Shown piece by piece: positions 46,497 through 59,310 of a DNA stretch of 64,000 nt. Source of the DNA: Physcomitrium patens (taxonomy: Eukaryota > Streptophyta > Bryopsida > Funariales > Funariaceae); contig NC_037265.1 of the NCBI RefSeq assembly GCF_000002425.4, forward strand, positions 11,736,330-11,800,329, read 5' to 3'. Each line of letters starts with the position of its first letter. The first letter of the stretch is position 1. Below the pieces are notes generated by a model that did no database searches, was not told the origin of the DNA, and saw nothing but the letters and a program-made list of their open reading frames with translations. The position numbers and the translations under genes were made by a program.

Positions 46497-47266
46497 CTTA
46501 TCTCTAAGATAACATTAAGTCTATTTCAAAAAATATATATAACTCAAATAACTTACAAATATATAAAAAATAAAAAATAATAATAATTTATTTTTTTAAT
46601 TTTGTTAATTTATAAATAAATTGAATATTATTATCTTAATTTACATCATGTAATTTAAGCTCTATAAGTAAATATTTTGGTTCTTCTTTTTTGTTGTAAA
46701 CTACTTACAAAAGAATTATTGGTATTAAATTAATTTATTAACAATATTTTTGATAAGCATTTGGCCTTATCCTAGTTTTATCTTTAATAATAAATTATTC
46801 TAAAAAATAAATAATAAATGTAATTTTTTTAGATTTTTTTATTATTAGAAAAAAATAAAATAAAATAATCTTCTTAAAATATAACCTAATTTATTAGTTA
46901 AATTTAAAAAATCTTCAAAATTCAATCATCTTTTGAAATACTCTAATTTATCTATCTTATAAAATATTTATATTCTTTAATATGAATAAAACTAAATACA
47001 ATCAAGATAAAATAATAAAATCTAAATTAACATAATCAATCTAAACTTGAATTATAAAAATTTAAAAATATATTTCTACTTCTTTAGAGAAAAATATACA
47101 AATAATATCTTTTGTATATTAGAAAAAATATCTTTTGATTCTTTACTTAAAATAGATACTTTATAAATATAAGAATACTTTGTAATTAATTATATATATA
47201 TTATGAAAGAAAAAAGAATATATATAATATAAACATATTTTAGAGACTTTGTAATATTTCTTGTGA

Positions 47267-47321
<55 letters not shown>

Positions 47322-47447
47322 TATATATAGATATATATATATATAGATATAGATATAATTCTAAAAAAAAATAAGTAATTAATTTATATATATTTGAAGT
47401 TTAATTGATATTTGTAACAATTTATTATATCAATATCTATCAAGTAG

Positions 47448-47489
<42 letters not shown>

Positions 47490-48754
47490 ATAAATTAACT
47501 TATATAAATTTTAAATTGATCTTCATGGATTTGAAACTATTAATTTGTTATTAGATACATTATTGTTGGTTTTCTATGCTATTTTTTATAGATTTTATAT
47601 TCTTATTTAGTATAAGAAGTACAATGCATTAATTAAAATGAATGATAATTATTTTTCTAAAATTTTTAGAATGGAAAAAAATAAACATATATTCTTTTTA
47701 ATTTATGTATAGAAGAAATTTTACAAGCAAAAATAAATAAGGTAAAAAACCTCTTCTTTGAGGCTTCCAAAAGATAGTACATTAAAAAAGTAAGAAATAA
47801 AATAAAAAGTAATAAGATAGTTTGTATTAACAAGAGGTAAATCCTTGATGAGATAAACAATACCATATTCAGGTAGGCTCATTTAAGATTTAGACGAATC
47901 AATTATATAATTTCCAAAGAAATAATTGTCTTATATTTATATAAGTGAAAAAACATGAGTAACATAATATGAAAGCTACATTCACTTCTAATTCAATCAT
48001 AATATTTATAAATTGCTTAAATTTTTATATAAGTAAAAATAAGTAATATATATATATATATATATGAATAAATATTTGGTTTAAAATAATTATAATATTA
48101 AATGTATAATTTAATATATTTTATCTATAAAAATTATATATATTTAAAAAATTAATAATTCTATAAAAGAATAATTAATTTATTTAAATCTTAAATCAAT
48201 ACCCTACATAACATTTATTGCAGTTCTATCTATCAAAATCTTATGTTATACCTACATCCTATATTAACATGTATGTATGTGTATGTTGAGCAAAAAGACG
48301 TTTAAAATTATTTCCTTGAATTAGTGGACAAATCAATTATACTGGAAAATTTACTATCATAAAAGAACTAAAGTAAAGTAGAAAGAGTCTTGAGGCATTA
48401 ATAGCCAAGCCAATGTGTTGTTCAATTTGAAGCCTCAATGTGCTAGAAACCTTAATGTGGAATGTGTATATATGATTTTTGGATATGTCTTCAATATCTA
48501 ATATATAATACATGAGATTTTAATAGAAAGAATTGTACTAGCAATGACGTGGAGGGTTGGGTTGATTCAAGGTTAAGGTGGGTTAATTTAAGATTTAGAT
48601 AGATTGATTTGATATTTTCTTAAATATATCATAATTAGCAATAAACTATAGCACATAATTTTTTAAAAAAATCAATGAAAAATATTGAAAGAATTGAAGA
48701 AATTCAAATTTAAGACAAAGATATTGTTTTCAATATATAAAGTAAATTATATAA

Positions 48755-48797
<43 letters not shown>

Positions 48798-48940
48798 CTA
48801 CATTTTAACTAAAATAATTTAAAAAATCTTAAATATTCAATGTCTTTGATTATAACTTTGCAAATAATTTTTAAGAAATAAGACTTAGGTTAATCAAGAA
48901 AATAATTTCTATCAAACTTAAATTCACAAGTTTTAATTTC
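46497..48940. other. Extremely AT-rich intergenic DNA with (TA)n runs, no gene seen
   Basis: There is no coding signature on either strand. (TA)n runs lie at about 47270-47318 (followed by agatatatatag repeats to 47355), 47450-47480, 48048-48065 and 48757-48796. The short ORF 47666-47866 is low complexity. No retroelement domain was recognised, so this could be old decayed repeats or intergenic spacer. Confidence 0.6.
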
Positions 48941-48941
48941 G

Positions 48942-49112
48942 AATCCTCATTCTTGGCCAGAAGTTCTGCAACTGTTTGCTTTAGCGGCAGGAGCTACTGA
49001 AAGAAATTCCCACCTGAGCAATTCATGCATGGAGTTGCCTCTCAATGCAAAGAAGTGGGATGCCGCTCTCTACACAAAAAAATTAAAAAAGAGATGTTTC
49101 TTCAAGTTGTAG
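48942..49112 (+). other. Possible short coding remnant
   Basis: A 171-bp patch with normal base composition in AT-rich DNA. The frame ending at TAG 49110-49112 reads PEVLQLFALAAGATERNSHL and then contains MELPLNAKKWDAALYTK, which looks protein-like. No family was recognised, there is no convincing start, and the tail turns Lys-rich as AT-rich DNA resumes. It may be an exon or pseudogene fragment. Confidence 0.25.
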
Positions 49113-50280
49113 TTAGTTATGTGTTTGTGAATTTTTTTTAAAAAATTAAATTCATTTAAAATTCTTTAGATATTTGTAAAGTAAAATTAATCTTAAAATA
49201 TTCTTTAATATTTTACTTTATTTTATGATTTCTAAGAATTTTTATTATTTTTTTAAAAAACTCTATAATAGATGCTTCAAGCTTTTAAAAAAACTTTGTG
49301 ACTATTAGAAGATTCTTTAGAAATTTTACATTATTATTATTATTCTTGTAATTAGAATAAAAATATGTAATTAGAATAAAAATAATTACAAGAATAATAA
49401 TAATGATTTAAAATTTTCTATTTTAGATATTATCTTTTTAATTTTAATTTATTTAATTTATTTTTTTTTACGAATTCAGTTAAGAAGTGCATTTGATTAA
49501 ATTACTTTCAAATTTAAATTTAAATATGTGCAGAGATATAAAAATTCATCATTAACTATTATTTTGAATATTTTGGTTTTTTAATTTATTATTGATAAAT
49601 TTCTTAGATTGATCAAATAAAATTCTAAAGTATAACAGGATTACTTCAAATTTTATTTTAATATGTCTATCTTATTATTATTTTTATTTAAAACTATATT
49701 ACATTTAATATCTAAATGACAAGGTATTTATAAAATTTTAAGCACAATGGATTCTTATTTTTATTATTATTCTTAATTTTTCAATTTTTTTAATCTAATC
49801 AATCAGAATAATAAAAAATCCTATTTTATTTTGTAATGTATTTTTAATTCTTAATATCCTCCAATTAAAATTATTTCTTTCAAAGCTTTATAAAAACTAT
49901 TTAACTTATCTATTTGCTTTGTTTTACCTTAATTAGAATCTATTAGAATTTTAAATCTATTAAAAATTGCTTCAATTTCTGTTGTATTTATATATCAAGT
50001 AACAAAAATCAAGTAACTAATTATACAAACTACTTGAAGAATGAATTTATAAACCAAAATTACTAAAATTTATTACATTAGTTTCTTTTTTAAAATACTT
50101 ATTTTTACAATGTATTGTTCAAACACATAAATAAAATAAAAGTAAAAGTAAATGCAATTAGAATATTTCAAAAGCTTAGAAGAAAACTCAAAATATTATG
50201 GATTATTTTGCTATTTCAAATTTTAAAAGAGCGATTAAATATGGAATATATTGAAATGTACACAAAAAAAATCATGTAGT
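49113..50280. other. AT-rich spacer, no gene seen
   Basis: Low GC with scattered homopolymers. The only structured feature is the hairpin at 49333-49404. No coding pattern. Confidence 0.5.
49333..49404. repeat. Perfect 22-bp inverted repeat with 28-bp loop
   Basis: The arm 49333-49354 (attattattattcttgtaat plus ta) is exactly complementary to 49383-49404. The loop contains a direct repeat of taattagaataaaaat with the left arm edge. It could be a minute hairpin element, or arise from repair slippage. Confidence 0.8.
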
Positions 50281-52094
50281 TTGCAAAGTCTGCAAATTCA
50301 AACACCGAGTAATTCAAAAACCAACACAAAACTTCTCCTCCGCATGAGGCAAGGTTCGAGTTTTATGTGGGCGGCAAAACAACCATCCAATGAATCTATG
50401 TAGCAATCTGAAGTGCATGACCAACCATGCAGTTTATATCATAAACAAAGTCTAACTGAACTAGTAAACATTTGGAATATGAGCGAGAAAAGCAAGCTGC
50501 TCCCCTGAAGCGGCATTTCAAAGTCGGTTATAATGGACTTCGACACAGCAAAGGCGTTATTCCAGAAATCAGACAGTGTATTCTCTTTGCCAGAAAATTC
50601 GGTTTGGCTCTGACAGAGACTGGCCTTAAGAAGCTCACAAGATGGTAGCAATGATTTGTAATCTTTTCAGCACCATCTCCCAAGACAATTGACTGCAGAT
50701 GTGAATGTTGAAGGTGAGGGTAACATCGTAAACAGATTGTGTCTATTCTTTCATAAAACTGAAACTGTTCTTATGAATAGACCTGAAGTTGGGTAATTCC
50801 AGACACCGAATGTGTGGTATTCTAGTCTGTTCACGATTCCAGACTGCCTGGTTTCCAGCTTCCACTATTGGATAGTTCAGGAAATGGGTCTTGTTGCCGA
50901 AACCTGAAAGGCACTGCTGCGGCCAACCGTCGTTCACGGTGGATAATCCGGTTCGGCACTCGCTCTTTGTGACGAACATCGTTGGGAATCACTGTGATAA
51001 GGCTCACTCAGATCACGTCCGGATGATAACTCGACACTGTGAATCCCCGGAACCAGTGCGCACTGCGAGCAGTCGATGTCAGGAATGAATCCAACAGTTG
51101 CGATTGAGATGCTGATAGTCTACTGAGAGACAGTGTTCTCTGTCACACGCTGGTATATGCCGACTAAATCCTCGATTTTGACTTTTTCTATTTTTTTGCT
51201 GTTTGGTGATATTTTGAATTCGTTTATCAGTATTTTATTAGTATTTTTTGTGCCTGTGCAGGCAGGAATCATAACAGTGACCTAGTGGTGTTGCCGTACT
51301 GAGATTTACCTCTTTGTGATGATGAGATTCTTGAGCGCCAAAATCGGTATGAATTTTCAACAACCAGTGGCGGATGTCCAGGGAATCAGCGGGTGCAGTT
51401 TTCCTACATTCATGGCCCCCATATTCGACATTCTCAAGCTGATTTAATCTTTCAGTGATCACCAGAGGTTAGAGAATCTCAATTTTTGATGTTTTGACGG
51501 TATAATGCAACCAACCTGCTTGTTTAGCCCTCCACTTTACGTGTTCCGAGGAGAATCGAATGAAATAACATGCCATTGAATCGCAGACAATCTTCGTGAC
51601 GGCGAAAATGGAACCAGGTGATCCAATTGGATCATATTGCTGGCATCCACTGTTGGCAAGGATAATTGAGGGGGGGGGGGGGAGTTCCTTGCGATTCAAG
51701 GAGTCTTTCGGTAATTGTACAGACAAATTGTCTTGACTAAATCAATAAACTAAAGCATGCCACTCAGCAGTGTAATCTGCTTTAAGTTCCGCCAACAAAA
51801 ACTTCAGATCTTAACACTTTCCAGCATCCTAATGGATATTTCCATGGAAACATACTTGTGTTGGAGTTTTGTTTTTCTGTAATATAAGTCTGTAGTCCGC
51901 TAGTTATTTCAGCGTGTTTTGCAATTTCTGGACCACATCTGCACCACCTTCTTCCGGCAAAGTTACTTGAGTTTTGAGGGTAGATGTGCGTTGCAACCTT
52001 CCCCCTAGTTTCTGACACAGTTCAGAATCAATCGATGTAACTTATCTAGTGATCTAGCTCGTCGTTCCTTATAAATCAATCGTTTCTTGCAAGT
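50281..52094. promoter_or_regulatory. 5' flank of the AP2/ERF-like gene, GC-richer, no recognised ORF
   Basis: GC rises from about 50300. ORFs of 65-85 codons on both strands show no domain. It includes a 13-G run at 51670-51682. The 5' flank and any upstream untranslated exon of the gene must lie here. A TATAAA-like sequence at 52070-52076 is only ~25 bp before the ATG, too close to be the promoter of this start. Confidence 0.4.
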
Positions 52095-53892
52095 ATGGCA
52101 TGTTTAGTGGATTATACGCCTCTCAAGTATCAGTTGATGCTCACAAATCTTGTAGAAGAAAATGATAAAGTACCCCGTTACCATATGAAACGCATTAGCA
52201 TCCACGTATTAAAATTTGAAGGGGTGGGTAGTACCGTCGGAGGACTAGCCGATCGCTTCCGACAGTTGAGCGAGAAGGACATGAAGTTGCTGAATTGGCA
52301 GGATAATCTAGAGAACTTGCAGAATGATAGTTCTGTGTACTTCAGTCTCGTTAAAATGGCTGAAAAGATATGTCCCCTCAAGAGTGGCAAGTTAGCAGTT
52401 TATCACTGCGTCACTGACAAGGACACTCAACAGAATACAGAAGATCTCTCATTATCTTCCCACCAACACTCAAGTTTCCGAAGTCTCCTGGTAACAAGAC
52501 ATATCAATGGACAAGTCGAGTTACTCTCCTCGCATGACTCAGACGGAGGTGCTAGTAGTCACCTTCGATGGCGCTCAAACGACTTAATGAAGATCGAGAT
52601 TTCTGACTCGAAGGCATACGAGTTGTTATGGCTGGTTCAATGGGACATCGTGGACAGGTTGAATCAAGTAAGCTGGAGCGATCCCCATGCATGGTCCTGT
52701 GGGGAGAGTCGGAGATCAGCTTGGAATTTTCCTTTGGAATATTTCAAAGACCCTCCCCCTCAAATATGCATTAAACATGTGCGCTATCGTCATTCTCGAA
52801 GGTCACCTTATGTTGTTGACATGAGACTGGAAAAGTGTAGGAGAAAAAAATGGTTTGGCTCGTTTAAAACCCGCGTTGCAGCTGCCCGTGCCGTGGACGC
52901 TGTCCTCCATTACTATTCTCCTTCTAACAATGTTGGTGGCTTGAATTTTGAGGATTCCCCCCTGTTTCTGGAACCAATACCTCCAGATCTTACTGGAGAC
53001 GAGAAGCTTGATTTTGTGAAAGCACAAGCTCGGCAGATCGGAAATTTATTTGACGGGTCTACGCTTGAGTTTACACGCTCAACAACTACGCTGTGTGGTG
53101 TTGCTGGTCCAAGTTCGGTGGGCGACACTGTTGGACTTCAAGGTTCATTGCGATCCCAGTCATCAGACATGATACGGAGTGAAAGCGTTCAAACTTTTGG
53201 TGCACAATCAACGGGGAATTCTGTCCCCATAAATCGATCGAGGTTGTGTAGGTCGAATTTTGTCACACCAGAGATTTGGATAAATTCAGGAACTGTCCTG
53301 GATGAACACTGTGCGGCAGTGCAAGCCACGTCTTGTGCAAGTAATTCCTTTCAAGAGACTGACGGTTCGATGTTCAGTTCTCAGCTAGAAAATCAGTGGC
53401 TGTCTGGTCCGAGAAGCTTCTCCACAGATCATCAGGTGTACGAGAGAGAGTTGCCTCAACTTCGATCTGAAACTTATGAACCCAGTTCCTCTTCCATGGT
53501 CGCAGAATCAACCACAGCATCCTTGGACGAGGAACTCGTGGGATACATGATGGCTGACCTTCTGGGGGATGTTGAAACAGCTGTTCCAGCTTCCCAATTG
53601 TCCACACTCTATAAAAATGTGGGTGACCGTCAATTTGCGCCGGACACGCGATTCTGGCAACCTTCACAGGATTATTCTATCGATTCTTTGGTTGAGAATA
53701 TTGATCTGGTAATGCTCCTTAGTCTCCTAACATGTTCGCCTTCAAGTATTTTCGCCTTCATTTTTTCGATTCAATTTAGAACAATCGCCTCTCTGAAAGT
53801 CATTCCCTTCCTGATGTTGCATCAATTAATTCCAAATTTTTTTGCCTCGTTTACAGGGGAATCGTTTTTTAAATGAAAACAAGTATGTTTGA
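52095..53892 (+). CDS. AP2/ERF-domain transcription factor (divergent), two exons
   Basis: Probable nuclear DNA-binding regulator. Exon 1 is 52095-53708 (538 codons); an inferred phase-0 intron at 53709-53856 (GTAATG...TTTACAG, 148 bp) joins exon 2, 53857-53892, adding 11 residues before TGA, for 549 aa. Without splicing the frame stops at 53876. The start has A at -3 and G at +4, with an in-frame TGA upstream at 52050. Residues about 226-286 form an AP2-like domain: Arg230/Arg232, Tyr239 in place of the usual Trp, Asp242 for Glu, Arg244, then WFGSF (253-257), AARAVDAV (263-270) and LNF (283-285). The YRG signature Gly is His228. An acidic-hydrophobic segment (477-492, LDEELVGYMMADLLGD) may activate transcription. 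The long N-terminus is unrecognised. A donor-like GTATGT at 53883 leaves the 3' end uncertain. Confidence 0.78.
53709..53856 (+). other. Inferred intron of the AP2/ERF-like gene
   Basis: It has a GTAATG donor after a Leu codon and a pyrimidine-rich tract ending TTTACAG. Base composition turns T-rich, and the translated text inside becomes hydrophobic and unlike the rest of the protein, which supports splicing. Size and borders are typical for plants, but no transcript evidence is available. Confidence 0.65.
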
Positions 53893-54420
53893 TGGTAATC
53901 TGGGGGAGAAATTGTCCAGCGATGTTCCTTGGGTACCGGTTCTTACGTCAGCCCTTCAGCATCAAGAAGCGTTGTGTATCAAAGTCAAACAATTTATTGT
54001 ATAGACATAGGAGAAATCTCTTGTACATCACTGGCTTAGCGAGGATTCATAATTCCTTACTTAAATATGAGGATGATGATGAGGAACCTTGTTCACATAA
54101 ATTCATTGTAAAAGTAAAATTTGTAAAGTTTTCTAGAGAACTTCCAGGAACCACAGAAGCAAGACCAGGAAAATACTGAACAACCACGTTAACATTATAA
54201 TCCTAGTTGAGATACTATGAGTTTAAATTATGGTTATTAAGTAGTTAAAAAATAGCTCTTAGACTGCCAATACTGATACTTCTGTGAGCAAAAGTTTCGC
54301 TATAGGTATTCTAAGTATATGCCAGATGGACATACTTTGTACAGAGCTAAATTGGATGTTAACATCACTCTCAGCACTGAGTACAGTGGTGAGTCCACGT
54401 ATATTGTCTGTAAATGCTTC

Positions 54421-54459
<39 letters not shown>

Positions 54460-55660
54460 ATTCGTTCTCTCCTCGTCGTTACGATGTTTTCAGTTATCTT
54501 CTCTTGCACTCAATGCAGGCTGAAAAGGCTGATTCCAGGTCGTTTCAGTGTTTTAAATCCATGACAGGAAGTTCCCGAGCCCCACGTCGGGTACCCATTG
54601 CAGTCACAGTTCGACCACCCAATATCCGATAGACCATCTCTAATTCGAGGAATTTGATTGCGTGTTCGCCGATGACAAAGACCTCACTACGCAGCAATTC
54701 CTCTTGACATCCACTGAGAATAGACGTACTCACTGTCCAAATGCAACTATCTCGAAGCACGACCACGCAAGTCTACAACCACTCAAACTTGCACGAGCTA
54801 CTCGTATCTCCTCCTCCTCACAAATCTAACAGCGTTGATAAGATTCATACCACGTGCTTCTGTTGACAAGGATCTCCCCCACAGTCAGCATAATTCTCCC
54901 CGGAGTCCAGTGGGGGGCGGAGCCAGGTGCGATGCATCGCAGTCAATGAAACTTCTGAACCTCAAGTCAGCAGCATCACCGAAGGCAACGTAGCCTCATG
55001 AAGAAGAAAAATCAGTTTCTGACGTTGATGTCTGTGAGCATGACCGACAATGCTTCGAGACAGACGATGGCATTCTTTTACTAACACTGTGTAGAGCCCT
55101 TCCTCACTTAAACTCTGATCCAGATCGCAGGATCATCAACCAACAGCTCTCAGTAACTTTCCCTGTCGCGGGATCGGATTTATTCGTTAACCTAGAAAAT
55201 CGATAAACTAGCCAACAGCTTCAAGGCACTGTCATGGAATGGGAGGTACCCAATTCGAAAAATCCCAGTTTTAATACTCCGTTCAACGCAAGCTCAGACT
55301 CCTACAGGCTGATAAGCATATCGTTACCGACAGAAACGGTCATATACATTCATTCATTTAATCATTCGTATATAATTTCATTCATCCGTTTCGTGGGAAC
55401 TGTTCACCTGTCCACGCTCCCAGATGGGAGCGTTCGGCGGGCATGGGAACGCTGCGGTTCCTCCAAGTCAACAGTAGCCAGCGCACGTGTGGCTTTTCGA
55501 GAGGTTCTCTCATCCATTCATATCATCATTCATCCATAAAATTGGATGTAATCATCTATCCATCCCATTCTCTGTTGAGCTGAATCTCGTGAATTAGCCT
55601 ACTTTTCCAGCGTCCTCGAAATCCCTCTCAAATTTCTCGATCATGACTGGTGATTTTGTT
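53893..55660. other. 3' flank of the AP2/ERF-like gene, no further gene recognised
   Basis: Near-balanced GC fading after 55600. ORFs up to 101 codons (55234-55539) show no domain, and several overlap the TG repeat. CACGTG palindromes (G-box type) lie at 54852-54857 and about 55485-55490, and ctcccagatgggag at about 55418-55431 is a short palindrome. It may contain 3' UTR or further exons. Confidence 0.4.
54425..54456. repeat. (TG)16 microsatellite
   Basis: An uninterrupted run of 16 TG units just 3' of the AP2/ERF-like gene. It creates overlapping artefactual ORFs with poly-Cys/Val on plus and poly-His/Thr on minus. Confidence 0.95.
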
Positions 55661-56782
55661 TTAATGATTTTGTCAGTATTATTTGCCATGAAAATTTTAG
55701 AAAAATATATAAAAAAATGAATAAAATATAATCATTTCACATTTTCTAAAAGCCATTTTTTTTTATGTTTATATATATCTATATAGATATGAAGACTGAA
55801 AGCCTTCAATCACATTGGTACACCTAAATGTACCACTAGGATATTCAAATCCTGGCATTAATAATACAAACCTAGCTTGAAACCATTCAGACAATATAAT
55901 GTGGAGATTGTTCTACAATCAGATATAAGTTAAATCCAGTTTTTCTGAAAATTATTAACAGTTTTGTCAAAATATTTGATGTCATGACATTTGAAATATT
56001 AAATTCCACTGACTGTAATTTCAAAATAAATATATTACTTTTATTATTAATGTTATTATTATTATCTAATTTACACATTTTTCAATGCAATTGTGATTCT
56101 GTATGATATAGTTTCACCATTAATAATATTTTGCAATTTGTCAATTTAATGTTGCCTACACACTTAATTTGTACCTAAGACTTAAATGTTTTGTTTTATG
56201 TCAAAATAAAAAAAAAATGAAATTTATACTTGTTATTCAATTACTCATTTTAAATTTAATTTTTTTAGTTTATTTTATTTAATTAACTTTAAAATTTTAA
56301 CACAATTAATATAAAAAAAATTGATAGACATTGAAACATATTGAATAAGATGTAGTTTGATACAAGTAAAAATCAGAAAATTGATTGTTGCATCACATTA
56401 TCTTGAAATCTTGCCACAATTAATAATCAAAAGAGCTCTTTTTAAGATATGAAGATAAAATCAAAAAAAAAAAAAAAACAACAACAACAACAACAACAAC
56501 AACAAGAACAAGAAGTAAGAAGGGAGGGAAGTAATGACATTTTGTTGTAAGGCTAATACTACAAACAATCATGTGCATCCACTTTTTGTATTTAAACAAC
56601 TATAGCTGGTATCTCAAATATATTAATGGAACATGATTCAAAATTATAAGGTTTATCAATCAAGTAATTCCTTTTGTTCCTTCACCATTACTTCAAACAT
56701 TGATTCAGAAATTGAATTTGGATCTTTTTTTGCTTTTATTTTGATATTGTCTAATAAGTCAAACCAAATACCATCATGTTGA
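55661..56782. other. AT-rich spacer with (AAC)n repeat, no gene seen
   Basis: It contains a run of A followed by about nine AAC units (56478-56505) and AT-rich filler. No domain or element boundary was recognised before X4 begins at 56783. Confidence 0.5.
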
Positions 56783-58810
56783 TTGTTGTCGTGTTGTAAT
56801 ACAATTATATGGTAAAAATATAATCAAAAATAAAATTTTAATTAATATTTAATCATCTATATTAATTCAATTATTAATTCAAGACATTTAAACATGGTTT
56901 TTATAAAATCCTCTTAGTTTAATTTCCTATCTTAATAACTAATAAATTAAAGGTTGGTTAGTAATTTTACCTTTTAAACTATAGAATTTCTTTTATTACC
57001 TTAAAAAGACCTTCAAATAGTAAAAATAGAATAAAAGAGGTAAATAATAGTATAGTTGATACTAAGATTAAGTTGAAGGTAGGATTGGGCTAAAAAATCC
57101 TTGAAATAGGTTGGATTGATACCGAGGGATTGATCATTTGTAGAACAGGGTCAAAATCATACCTCTAACTACTAAAATGGTTGCATAGGGAAAAATGAGG
57201 AGGCATTCAAAGATCAAAAATTGGGATTTGTGAGTTAGCTTTAAGTTTATTGTAAAGGTATGAGATTTATTTTCATAAGATTTGGAAAGAGATTGCAATT
57301 GTTGTTCAAAGCTAGGGTTTATATTGGTAACTTGGGATCTATGCGATACAATTAGGGCTAGAACTCTTAACTAATTTGAGCAATTGATGTCACATCTATA
57401 ATTCAAAATTTGATAGTACTTCGTTGATTGGATGTGCTAAGTGTGTATAAACTTTTATGTTAATCTAACCATGAAATTGAGAGATATGTAAGTTTTGATA
57501 CAATATGCTATTAGAAGTTGGTAATTTGAGGTTGGTTAGGATTTCTATAATATCTAAAGATCTACTAATTAGATCAAATTCCATCAAACATATATTATTA
57601 CATAAGTACTAAATCTAATGTAAAATTTTGGAGTAGAAGGTATTGGATTGTATTTGTGGTTATTTGAAATTGATAGCGCAAGAAGGCAAGAAAGTTGAAT
57701 TTAAAATTTTTGATGGAATTTTTGATGGAGCTCCAAATGGATCTTTAAATAGAGCTTCAAATTGAGCTTTAAGTGGATTTTCTACTAGTGGACAAGATAT
57801 GTACTTTGATCTAAAAATTATAAATATATTTTATGTAATTATATTATTTATGCAACAACAATGGGCAATGATCGCAAAGAGGCTTTGGCAACCAAAGCAT
57901 TGCAAGCAATGATTAAAAAAATTGGCCAATTTGATAGAAGAAATATTTCAAAGTATTTGAGATATTATGTATGAGGAATGGAATTGAATTGAGTTTCTAT
58001 AAAGAAGATGATTGAGCTATTTAGAATTATTATAATACGAGAAATAAGAAAATATGTTAAATCAAATATGGAACATTTTGGAGATTCATAGAAGATATTT
58101 TTATATGCATTAAAAGAAAAATATTTTTTAAAAAATAATGATTGAGTTACCAAGAAATCATTTTTGGAATGGATTGAGTAGCCTAACAAGAATTTATAAA
58201 CTACGAAGTTTTTGAAGGAATTTTAGAAGCAATATTTTTTATCAAAAATAAAAAAAAATTAAATATAGAATCAAACAAGGTTGAATTGTTCCTTTAAGCA
58301 ACTGATAAAGATTTGCAAGAGAAGTTGAAACTTCTTCTTGAAGATAAAGAAAAAAATGAAGGATTGACAAAAAAATAGAAAGAAGTTGAAGATGTTGTGG
58401 CATTACTTATAAAGAGAGAAAGAAGAAAGAATGGGGTTGAAATTCAAGGAGTTGGATAAGTATCTAAAACTCAAGAAATTACTTCATGATCAACAATATC
58501 TATTGCCCAACCTCTAACGACTACATCAAAGAAAAAAGATATAGAACTTGAGGAGAAAATGCATGGAATGCAAGATCTTCAAATCAAATTTGCAAGGCTT
58601 GAAAAGAAGACTTCTACAATAAGTTCAAAGGTTATTTCTAAGTAAGGATATATGCAAAGATGTATTTGATATAGTGATGTTTTTTATTCTCAAAAAGATT
58701 GTGGTGAATTCAATGAAATGATACAACAAAGTATGATTTTTTAGTAAGATGGAAAAGTGGCGATGTCAAGAACATGAACAGAAAGCTGATGCATAAACCA
58801 ATGAAATCCA
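56783..58810 (+). mobile_element. X-LTR element X4 fragment: LTR part and DHG-type gag
   Basis: 56783 to about 57560 aligns with the reverse complement of X1 (12248 downward), starting GTTGTCGTGTTGTAATAC. The 3' part of the LTR with the telomere-like array is missing. A leader (57561-57860) leads to a DHG-group gag at 57861. This links X-type LTRs with the DHG coding group. The element is cut at 58810 by the LTR of J. Confidence 0.6.
57861..58810 (+). pseudogene. gag: DHG-group gag relic (X4)
   Basis: The ATG at 57861 starts MGNDRKEALATKALQAMIKK, followed by IGQFDRRNISKYLRYYV and a stop (57972-57974). Later patches correspond to A. At about 58657-58700 the order Cys, Tyr (for Cys), His-like, DC marks the decayed zinc knuckle. 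A Lys-rich coiled region precedes it. Many stops. Confidence 0.68.
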
Positions 58811-59310
58811 TGTCAAAAAAAAATAAAAAAATAGAAATAAAAGAGTACATATATTAAAAGAAACTAAGATAGCTTATTGCCAAAAGATAATAAAACTTGA
58901 GACTCTTGAAACTAGACTAGAAGCAAAAAAAGAGTTGACAAATGTGAAGAGACCTTCACTTTTGCTTCTATATATACTATCTAACTAAGAGCTAAGTGGT
59001 AATGTTCTATAGGACCTCTTATATATGTTGACTTAGCAGGATACATACCTTAACTTAGAAGGCAAGTTTTCTATGTGTAGACCACATAATTAGCTTGCTC
59101 TTCAAGCTATTAATAAGTGTGGCATATGGTCAACTTGTTGATCACGTTTTTAACCTAAAAAGTCAATTAAAGACACCTATAAAGTCAAAGCAGCATCTAT
59201 GAAGCTTCTAAAAAGCTTATATAGAAGATATTATGGAATTGACCTACTTTTACCTATTAATAATTAAATCATATAATTAATTATTGATTTACATGTATAT
59301 GTCCATAACA
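58811..59310 (-). repeat. 3' LTR of J (500 bp)
   Basis: The right end gtatatgtccataaca is the decayed rc of TGTCACGGACATAC, directly preceded (minus strand) by a GGAGGAGTAA polypurine tract. The left end is TGTCAAAAAA. It lacks the 22-bp spacer that follows 5' LTRs of this group, which fixes where the LTR ends. Confidence 0.8.

Noticed and set aside
50439-52018. Cluster of 65-85 codon ORFs upstream of the AP2/ERF-like gene
   Set aside because: This is the number expected by chance in GC-balanced DNA. No domains, and they conflict between strands.
52070-52076. TATAAAT as promoter of the AP2/ERF-like gene
   Set aside because: It lies only about 25 bp upstream of the chosen ATG, so transcription would start at or after the ATG.
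53709-53876. Unspliced C-terminus of the AP2/ERF-like protein (593 aa)
   Set aside because: The added residues are hydrophobic, encoded by T-rich DNA bounded by good GT and AG sites, and fit an intron better.
54284-54632. Several overlapping ORFs on both strands around the TG repeat
   Set aside because: They are produced by (TG)16, giving Cys-Val or His-Thr runs, and have no domain or codon pattern.
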